Shown in pieces: positions 5,399 to 10,985 of a stretch of 10,985 nucleotides of DNA. Made by a program: the position numbers and the translations under genes. The number at the start of each line of letters is the position of its first letter. Position 1 is the first letter of the stretch. A model generated the notes under the pieces. That model searched no databases and was not told the DNA's origin. It saw only the letters and a program-made list of their open reading frames with translations. Source of the stretch: an uncultured Clostridia bacterium (GTDB lineage: Bacteria > Bacillota > Clostridia > Lachnospirales > CAMVHY01); assembly GCA_947167415.1 (NCBI GenBank), contig CAMVHY010000021.1, positions 1 through 10,985 of the forward strand, written 5' to 3'.

Positions 5399-5433
5399 AA
5401 AAAAAAGATTGAGATGAGAATCCCAATCTTTTT
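5399..5433 (-). terminator. Terminator of the 159-residue gene
   Basis: On the minus strand an A/T-flanked stem AAGATTG-GAT / ATC-CAATCTT (one A-C mismatch) is followed by eight T residues. It lies about 60 bases after the stop at 5491. It also has five T residues on the plus strand and may act on both. Confidence 0.82.
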
Positions 5434-5490
5434 CATTTGAATTCAAAATAAAAAATTTCTATCACACGGAAAAATATTTATAAATTAATC

Positions 5491-5970
5491 CTATATTTGA
5501 TTAACATTATTTGTTGCCAAGACTGGTTTCTGTTCCTGACTTTGATCGGATTCATTTTTCAGCTTATTTAATTTCGCTAATATGCTATGATGAATACTAG
5601 ATATTTTGAAATTAGCTGGATTCGTTGCATTGTTTTTGTTTTCCAAATCTGTAATTTTTTTGTTGGCATTGCTTAAGTCCATTTTCAACTTTGTATTTTC
5701 TTCATGTAATTCCTGGTTTTGCTTAGCAAGAACTTCTTTTTCGCGAGCTAAATTTGTACTTCGATTTGCTGTTTGAATCAAATTTGACTGAGTGTGTATC
5801 CAATCCATAGTAATATCCGGATATTGATTCATCATATTTAATCCAGTGTTACATAGTTCTGGATGTTGCAATAACATATTTGTTCCAAAATACAACATCT
5901 CTGGGCTAGACAGGATAGTTAAATAATCTCTAAAAAAATTGTTGTTGTTGGTGTTACTACTTTGATTCAT
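5491..5970 (-). CDS. Unrecognised protein with three 14-residue repeats and a leucine-zipper coiled coil (159 aa)
   Basis: I do not recognise the family. The N-terminus is Asn/Ser-rich. Residues 23-64 hold three tandem 14-residue units, each starting Pro-Glu/Asp (P23, P37, P51): the first two share Gly-x-Asn-Met and end Gln-His/Tyr. A coiled coil follows (about 72-113) with Leu at 74, 81, 88, 95 and 109 (Ala at 102) and Asn at a-positions 85 and 92, which usually favours a two-stranded coil. The tail is polar and Gln-rich. There is no signal peptide, membrane span or Cys motif, so it is probably cytosolic or secreted by a leaderless route. The repeat region loosely recalls the Asn-Pro-Glu-Met motifs of STI1/ubiquilin domains, an untested resemblance. 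AGGAG 10 bases upstream sets the start at 5970; the frame back to 6009 lies in the leader hairpin. It has its own promoter and terminator, both inside 118-bp direct repeats. Confidence 0.87.
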   Translation of the reverse strand: MNQSSNTNNNNFFRDYLTILSSPEMLYFGTNMLLQHPELCNTGLNMMNQYPDITMDWIHTQSNLIQTANRSTNLAREKEVLAKQNQELHEENTKLKMDLSNANKKITDLENKNNATNPANFKISSIHHSILAKLNKLKNESDQSQEQKPVLATNNVNQI

Positions 5971-5980
5971 AAAAAAACAA

Positions 5981-5985
5981 CTCCT
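5981..5985 (-). promoter_or_regulatory. Ribosome binding site of the 159-residue gene
   Basis: AGGAG on the minus strand, 10 bases before the ATG at 5970. It excludes the longer in-frame start at 6009. Confidence 0.88.
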
Positions 5986-6001
5986 AAAAATTTTTTTTAT
6001 T

Positions 6002-6031
6002 GAAATCAAAATGCAAAAGCAAATTGACTTC
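6002..6031 (-). promoter_or_regulatory. Leader hairpin at the 5' end of the 159-residue gene transcript
   Basis: On the plus strand GAAATCAA (6002-6009) faces TTGACTTC (6024-6031) with one mismatch, and TGC/GCA closes an AAAA loop. The predicted transcript starts near 6033, so the hairpin would sit at the extreme 5' end, where stems often protect messages. The outer pair is G-C here but A-T in copy 1, a single compensated change. Confidence 0.5.
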
Positions 6032-6123
6032 CGATTTTTAGTTTATATTACTTTTCTTGTTTGTCAAGTACTTTTTAATTTTTTTTCATAAAAAAAGATT
6101 GAGATAAAAATCCCAATCTTTTT
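6006..6123 (-). repeat. Direct repeat copy 2 (terminator-promoter-leader unit)
   Basis: Counterpart of 5316-5433 at an exact offset of 690 bases. Here all parts have partners: the terminator ends murC and the promoter and leader serve the 159-residue gene. Confidence 0.93.
6040..6067 (-). promoter_or_regulatory. Promoter of the 159-residue gene
   Basis: Minus strand: consensus TTGACA (6062-6067), a 16-base spacer, TAAACT (6040-6045); TATAAA two bases nearer is an alternative -10 box. Transcription would begin near 6033, about 63 bases before the ATG. Confidence 0.75.
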
Positions 6124-6125
6124 TT
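6090..6125 (-). terminator. Terminator of the subtilase-murC operon
   Basis: The minus strand forms the stem AAGATTG-GAT / ATC-CAATCTT with one mismatch and long flanking A/T runs, then seven T residues. It lies about 30 bases after the murC stop and within direct repeat copy 2. The plus strand also has seven T residues after the stem. Confidence 0.82.
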
Positions 6126-6155
6126 GCTTCAAAAAATTTATTTTTAATTTTATTT

Positions 6156-7520
6156 TCAGCTCAAAATCTTTTCTCCAATTTTATAAACATCTCCAGCTCC
6201 AACCGTTAAAACTAAATCATCTTTCCCAATATTTTTTTTCAAAAACTCACTCGCTTTATCAAACGAATCAAAATAAACTGCATTTCCTCTAATTTTATTT
6301 ATTTCATCAACCAAATCTTTAATACTTATTCCAAAAATATTTTTTTCGCGTGCTGAATATATATCAACCAAAATCACATTTTCACATTTACTTAAAATCT
6401 CCGCAAACTCATTAAAAAACTTTTTTGTCCGCGAATAAGTGTGCGATTGAAAAACTAAATATAAATTATTATGCTTTATCTTTTTTGCCATTAAAACTAA
6501 TTCTTTTAATTCATTTGGATGATGCGCATAATCATCAAAAATTTTTGCTCCGTTATAAATTCCTTTAAATTCAAATCTTCTTTCCACACCACAAAAATTT
6601 TCCAACGCCTTTTTTATTACATCAAAATCTATTTTTAATTTCTCAACTACTCCAATCGCACTCAACGCATTTAAAACGTTATAATAACCCGGAACTTTTA
6701 ATTTAATATCTTTTATTACCAAATTATTTTTTACAGCCGAAAATTTTGCACACTGATTATCATCCCAAATTATATTTTCTGCATGCCAAACATTTTTTTC
6801 ATCTTCTCCAAAAAATTTTTTTTCTCTATCAATATCTTTAACCAAATCTTTATTTTTATTATTTATTACAATCAAACCATCTCTTTTCACATTCAAAGCA
6901 AATTTTTTAAACGATTCTTTTAGCATATTAAAATCTTTAAAATAATCCACATGATCCCAATCAATATTATTTATTACTCCAACAAACGGCTCAAAATTCA
7001 AAAAGCTATCACAATATTCACACGCTTCAATTACAAAATAATCACTTTTTCCCATAACAAAATTTTTTTCTTCTAAAAAATTTAAAACTCCTCCTAAAAA
7101 AACCGTTGGATTTTTTTTTGCTTCGATTAAAATTTGCGAAATCATTGCTGTCACAGTCGTTTTTCCATGACTTCCTGAAACCGCTACAGAATATTTATAT
7201 CTTTGCATGATTAAACCTAAAACTTCTGCTCGCGAAATAATTTTTATATTTAATTCTTTTGCTCGAACCAATTCTTCATTATCTTCATGAATAGCCGCCG
7301 TATAAATAATTAAATCTATATCTTGCGTTATATTTTTTTTATCATGACCAATATTTACTTTTATATTTTCTTTTCTCAAATCATTTATAACTTCACTCAT
7401 ATCTCTATCCGAACCGCTTACATTAAATCCCATCAAACAAAAATATTTTGCGATCGAACTCATACTTATTCCACCAATTCCAATCATATAAATATTTTTA
7501 TATTTATCCAGCTCAAACAT
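6156..7520 (-). CDS. murC: UDP-N-acetylmuramate--L-alanine ligase MurC (454 aa)
   Basis: MurC is the cytosolic ATP-dependent ligase that adds L-alanine to UDP-N-acetylmuramic acid, the first step of the peptidoglycan stem peptide. All three Mur-ligase domains are present. The N-terminal Rossmann domain has GIGGISMSS (14-22). The central ATPase domain has the P-loop SGSHGKTT (115-122), EACEYCDSF (165-173) and NNIDWDHVDYF (184-194). The C-terminal domain has FDDYAHHP (328-335), HTYSRT (360-365), SAREKN (389-394) and VGAGDVY (440-446). Length is normal and no key motif is missing. The start at 7520 has an AAGGGGA ribosome site 7 bases upstream that overlaps the stop codon of the subtilase gene, so the two genes are an operon with only 13 bases between them. 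Composition is extremely AT-rich with AAA/TTT runs. Pairing of murC with a Csp-like protease is unusual in my knowledge. Confidence 0.98.
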   Translation of the reverse strand: MFELDKYKNIYMIGIGGISMSSIAKYFCLMGFNVSGSDRDMSEVINDLRKENIKVNIGHDKKNITQDIDLIIYTAAIHEDNEELVRAKELNIKIISRAEVLGLIMQRYKYSVAVSGSHGKTTVTAMISQILIEAKKNPTVFLGGVLNFLEEKNFVMGKSDYFVIEACEYCDSFLNFEPFVGVINNIDWDHVDYFKDFNMLKESFKKFALNVKRDGLIVINNKNKDLVKDIDREKKFFGEDEKNVWHAENIIWDDNQCAKFSAVKNNLVIKDIKLKVPGYYNVLNALSAIGVVEKLKIDFDVIKKALENFCGVERRFEFKGIYNGAKIFDDYAHHPNELKELVLMAKKIKHNNLYLVFQSHTYSRTKKFFNEFAEILSKCENVILVDIYSAREKNIFGISIKDLVDEINKIRGNAVYFDSFDKASEFLKKNIGKDDLVLTVGAGDVYKIGEKILS

Positions 7521-7533
7521 AAATTTTCCCCTT

Positions 7534-10500
7534 TTAATTATTATTTATATTTACAGGTGCCAATTTTAACGATTCAAACGTATTTAATAAATTTAATTTC
7601 CCATATCCCCACTGATTATTCGGATAATTAAATCCTGATTGCTGAACACAACCTTGAATCAAATAACTCCATGCCATAATCGTATTCATCGAAGGTAAAT
7701 TAGATTTAACTATTCCCCATTCTAATAATAATGCTGCAGCTCCTGTTGCAATCGCACAAGAAACACTTGTCCCTGACATAATTTTTTCCCCGTCAAAAAC
7801 ATTTACACCCGGTGCAACAAATGCTGGTGCAGTTTTATAAATTTGTTTTGGCCCACGACTTCCAGAAATATATAAATTATTATTGCTCGTATCATATGCT
7901 CCAACAGAAATAATTCCTGACGTTGTCGCAGGCGATGTAATCGTTGCTTCAGAACTTGCATCTAAAAAAAAAGTATCTTGATCAATTAATCCTGTTACTG
8001 GCAACCAAGCATAATACATTCCATCAGAAATTATATCCCCATATAAAATTATTTTCCAAATTCCAGCTGTTGGATTAATAAATTTTATAAATGCCTGCTG
8101 ACTAATTTCACTGTTTTTAAAAGATTCATAGCCAATGCCTATAAAAGTATTTTCTAAACCTAACTTAATAGTTATATAAAAATTATTTCTTGCCGGGATT
8201 CTATCAACATATTCTCCTGTTGGAGAAATTACAGACAACGAAATTTTATTCGGTGGAAAATTCCAGACTTGCAATAAAAATCCTTTATTATTCTCCCCAA
8301 CATTTATTTCTATTTCTTCTTTGTCTCCAGTATTTAATAATTTTCCTTGAACATGATGCGCTGCGTTTCCTTCGTTTCCACTTGCAATACATAAAACAAT
8401 TCCTTTTTGCTTTGCAATTCCGGTTATATATTCTTCAAAAATTGACTCACCAAAATGTGATCCGTCATTTGTTCCTAATCCAATACAAATTGCAATCGGT
8501 CGCTCAAGTTCTACTGATTTTCTATATAAATATTCTATTCCAGTTAAAACATCTGAAGCTTGATAAGCAATTGTATCTTCGCTTATTAATTTTTCTCGCC
8601 GAATATTATTTTTTGCCGGCTTTAATTTTACGATTATTAAATCAGAATCTGGAGCCGCTCCAATATTTTCTCCTGACTCACGACTTGCAGCAATCGACGC
8701 TAAAAAAGTTCCGTGCCCAATTTCATCTCGATGTGGCACAATTTCAAATGGATTTTCTGATTTTAAAGCGTTATTTATTTCTTGATTATTAAATTCTGTG
8801 CCATAACAAAAATCTTTTGGCGGATTTCCTTGAATTGTCTGATCCCAAATATAAATTATTTTGCTCGTGTCATCTTCATATATAAAATTTTTTTTCGTGT
8901 AATCTATTCCTGTGTCAATAAAACCAATTAAAACTCCTGAACCTCTCAAATTTAAATAATTATTTTGCACAGCAGTAATTCCTGCGGCGTCTAAATTTTT
9001 TCTGTCAAGTAACGCTAAAATTTCCGGCCACTCAGCAATTATCTTTGGATAAACATTACTCAAAAAATCATTTATTTTCTCAACGGGAATATTTATTATC
9101 ACATAAGAATTAAATAACACAGCACAACTTTTTATATACGAAGATTTTTTTAATAAATCTCCTACATAATCATTATATTTTATAATCATTTCAAAATAAT
9201 CTTCTGACAGCACAGGATTTTCTTCTTGATTTTCATTATTATTTTGCGTCACAAAAATATTTTTTCCCGTGTCAAATTTATTTTTTTGCAACTCATCAAA
9301 AGTTTGTTCCAAACATAAACTTCCATAGCCCCAAATATTATTTGGATAAGCAATATTATTTTTACGTTTGGCTCCTAATCTTAAATATGCTTTTATTTTT
9401 TGCCCATATAAATAAACATCATTTTTATTTATTATTCCCCATTCCATCATCAAAGCTACAGAACCGGTTACAAATGGCGCGGCTAAACTCGTTCCAGAAT
9501 TTTTTTCTAAATCTCCAAAAGAATTTAAAACTAATATATCAACTGCCGGCGCAACTAAATCCGGTTTTATTAAATTATTTCGCGTATATCCTCTGCCGGA
9601 AAAATTTGCACTCGAATTTAAATTAAAATCATATCCCCCAACACTAATTACATTTTCTGCTGTCGATGGCAAAGTCAAAGTTATATCTAAATTTGGATTT
9701 AAAAATCTTGTTTGCGAAGTTACAACTTCATTTATTGGCAACCAAATATTAAATTCTCCGTCAACAATTTTTTCGCCATAAATTTTTATAACCCAATCGC
9801 CTTCAGATAAATTTTTATTTCTATCTAAACTTACAAACTGAAAATAAATTTCCTGATCAAAATCATATGGCGTTGGCTCACCATAAAAAATATAAATTTT
9901 AATATTATCCAGCAAAAATTCTTTTTGACTCAGATTAATTATTTTTCCTGTTGTAATTCCATTCGGCGCAATTATTTCTATAAAAAATTTATCGACAAAA
10001 GATTTCCAAAGCGTTAAAAACAACGCATTTATTCCACCGCTTACTAAAAATTCAACGTCAATAAATTCTCCCTGTTTAATTTTATTTTTATAATGATGTC
10101 CACTAATTCCTTCGTTTCCTGTTGCAACTACAATCGAATTTATATTTTCTTGTGCAACTTGATTTATATATGACTCAAATAAACTTTTTCCATCATGTGC
10201 GCCATTATTTGTTCCAAAACTTATATTTATCACAATCGGTTTTTTTAATTTTTTTGCTTTGTCACAGCAATATTTTATCCCTCGCATTAATTGTGTCGTT
10301 AACGCGCGTTTATTATTTAATTTCACGATTATTAAATTTGCTTCAGGAGCAACACCAATTACATTTTCATTTGTTTTTCCATTTCCACAAGCAATATTTG
10401 CAATAAAAGTTCCGTGCCCATCAAAATCATTACTTTTAAAATCCAAATCATTTTTTATAATAAAATCCAAATCTTCACGCGAATATTCAAATCCATTTAT

Positions 10501-10950
10501 AAAACCGTCCGGAATTTTATTTTTATCTTCAGTTTCAATAGTTTGATCCCAATAAAATAAAACTCTGCTCGAATTATTATCATCAATAAAATCTTTAAGC
10601 TTTATATTTAAACCGGTGTCAATTATTCCAACCAAAACATTTTTTCCCGTCAAACCTAAATTATTTTTTACAGGTGAAATACAAGAAGAAAGCATCGCGC
10701 CCCGATCAACTATCCCTAAAAGTTTTGCCTGCTCTATATATTCTATTTCGTTAAAATCTATCAAAGTTTTTATTTTTTCTCGTGGCGCCAAAACAATCGC
10801 ATAACTATCATCTAAAATTTCCGCTTTTATCTCTAAATCTTCAATTATTTTTTTTATATCGCCACTGTATTTTATTATGAATTCCCATTCGTCAGTATTT
10901 TTATCAAATCCTGCATCAATTTCTGTGTCAATAAAATTTTCCTTTGGCAT
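7534..10950 (-). CDS. Tandem two-domain CspA/B-like subtilisin-family serine protease (1138 aa or longer)
   Basis: Two complete S8 subtilase units are fused. Each has a short N-terminal pro-like region (about 20-95 and 583-665), the Asp motif (IDTG; D111 and D679), the His motif (GHGTF; H179 and H746), the oxyanion Asn (GNEG; N279 and N859), a jelly-roll-like insertion of about 130 residues, and the Ser motif (SGTS; S488 and S1062). This layout is that of clostridial Csp proteases, in which the known members activate the spore-cortex hydrolase SleC at germination. In Clostridioides difficile a CspB-CspA fusion of similar size exists, but there the second unit has lost its triad; here both look intact. 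No signal peptide is seen, consistent with a protein packed in the spore or kept in the cytosol. The ATG at 10950 has no good ribosome site and the frame is open to the window edge (reading KISSPFTDILN before it), so the true start may lie upstream. The gene is followed by murC after 13 bases. Confidence 0.92.
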   Translation of the reverse strand: MPKENFIDTEIDAGFDKNTDEWEFIIKYSGDIKKIIEDLEIKAEILDDSYAIVLAPREKIKTLIDFNEIEYIEQAKLLGIVDRGAMLSSCISPVKNNLGLTGKNVLVGIIDTGLNIKLKDFIDDNNSSRVLFYWDQTIETEDKNKIPDGFINGFEYSREDLDFIIKNDLDFKSNDFDGHGTFIANIACGNGKTNENVIGVAPEANLIIVKLNNKRALTTQLMRGIKYCCDKAKKLKKPIVINISFGTNNGAHDGKSLFESYINQVAQENINSIVVATGNEGISGHHYKNKIKQGEFIDVEFLVSGGINALFLTLWKSFVDKFFIEIIAPNGITTGKIINLSQKEFLLDNIKIYIFYGEPTPYDFDQEIYFQFVSLDRNKNLSEGDWVIKIYGEKIVDGEFNIWLPINEVVTSQTRFLNPNLDITLTLPSTAENVISVGGYDFNLNSSANFSGRGYTRNNLIKPDLVAPAVDILVLNSFGDLEKNSGTSLAAPFVTGSVALMMEWGIINKNDVYLYGQKIKAYLRLGAKRKNNIAYPNNIWGYGSLCLEQTFDELQKNKFDTGKNIFVTQNNNENQEENPVLSEDYFEMIIKYNDYVGDLLKKSSYIKSCAVLFNSYVIINIPVEKINDFLSNVYPKIIAEWPEILALLDRKNLDAAGITAVQNNYLNLRGSGVLIGFIDTGIDYTKKNFIYEDDTSKIIYIWDQTIQGNPPKDFCYGTEFNNQEINNALKSENPFEIVPHRDEIGHGTFLASIAASRESGENIGAAPDSDLIIVKLKPAKNNIRREKLISEDTIAYQASDVLTGIEYLYRKSVELERPIAICIGLGTNDGSHFGESIFEEYITGIAKQKGIVLCIASGNEGNAAHHVQGKLLNTGDKEEIEINVGENNKGFLLQVWNFPPNKISLSVISPTGEYVDRIPARNNFYITIKLGLENTFIGIGYESFKNSEISQQAFIKFINPTAGIWKIILYGDIISDGMYYAWLPVTGLIDQDTFFLDASSEATITSPATTSGIISVGAYDTSNNNLYISGSRGPKQIYKTAPAFVAPGVNVFDGEKIMSGTSVSCAIATGAAALLLEWGIVKSNLPSMNTIMAWSYLIQGCVQQSGFNYPNNQWGYGKLNLLNTFESLKLAPVNINNN

Positions 10951-10985
10951 ATTTAAAATATCTGTGAATGGCGATGAAATTTTTT

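Larger units (their letters stand above)
5316..5433 (-). repeat. Direct repeat copy 1 (terminator-promoter-leader unit)
   Basis: This 118-base block recurs at 6006-6123 at a constant offset of 690 bases. It has five substitutions (three transitions near 5341-5366, two in the terminator loop) plus a one-base shift in a T/A run. In minus-strand order it contains a terminator, a TTGACA promoter and the start of a leader hairpin. Confidence 0.93.

Noticed and set aside
8190..8792. A 200-codon open frame on the plus strand opposite the subtilase
   Set aside because: It is the antisense shadow of an AT-rich gene with clear protease motifs; it has no ribosome site and reads as low-complexity Leu/Phe/Gln.

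Overview
The window is a very AT-rich bacterial segment with standard TGA/TAA/TAG stops, Shine-Dalgarno sites of the AGGAG/GGGAGG/GGGG kind and sigma70-type promoters. A CspA/B-like subtilase, a MalY/PatB enzyme, a DUF3737 protein and a small FeoB-associated-type Cys-rich membrane peptide together point to a Bacillota (Clostridia-like) genome. Transposon remnants, a Rpn-type nuclease/transposase end, leader repeats and unknown lineage-specific proteins suggest a plastic, possibly host-associated genome. The lineage is an inference; there is no rRNA or other phylogenetic marker here apart from murC. Layout, left to right. (1) 1-512, plus strand: the 3' end of a PD-(D/E)XK (Rpn-type) transposase with a glycine-every-four-residues tail, then a clear terminator. 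(2) 513-2214, plus strand: two monocistronic units driven by near-duplicate promoter modules. The first encodes an unrecognised 281-residue polytopic membrane protein. The second has a long structured leader and encodes a 40-residue membrane peptide with a C-x2-C-x2-C-x5-C motif. Each unit ends in its own terminator. (3) 2366-4471, minus strand: a promoter, a DUF3737 beta-helix protein and a MalY/PatB aminotransferase-fold C-S lyase, the last two overlapping by 8 bases. (4) 4798-5307: a roughly 510-bp degenerate insertion sequence. It holds a broken IS5-like transposase remnant between imperfect 60-bp inverted arms. (5) 5316-6125, minus strand: two copies of a roughly 118-bp terminator-promoter-leader repeat exactly 690 bp apart. 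They bracket a gene for an unrecognised 159-residue protein with three 14-residue repeats and a leucine-zipper coiled coil. The left copy points straight into the insertion sequence, as if the gene it once drove had been replaced. (6) 6156-10950, minus strand: an apparent two-gene operon of a double-domain CspA/B-like subtilase (both catalytic triads intact) followed 13 bases later by murC. The murC transcript would end at the terminator inside the right-hand 118-bp repeat. How they may work together: murC and the Csp-like protease both connect to peptidoglycan. MurC makes the UDP-MurNAc-L-Ala precursor, and the known Csp proteases of Clostridia activate a spore-cortex hydrolase at germination, so the operon may link wall synthesis and spore or wall remodelling. 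The plus-strand unknowns and the 159-residue gene look like accessory material. They differ in codon and base use from the homopolymer-rich core genes. The gene arrangement that most deserves follow-up is the repeated terminator-promoter-hairpin cassette around the 159-residue gene and its interruption by the insertion sequence.
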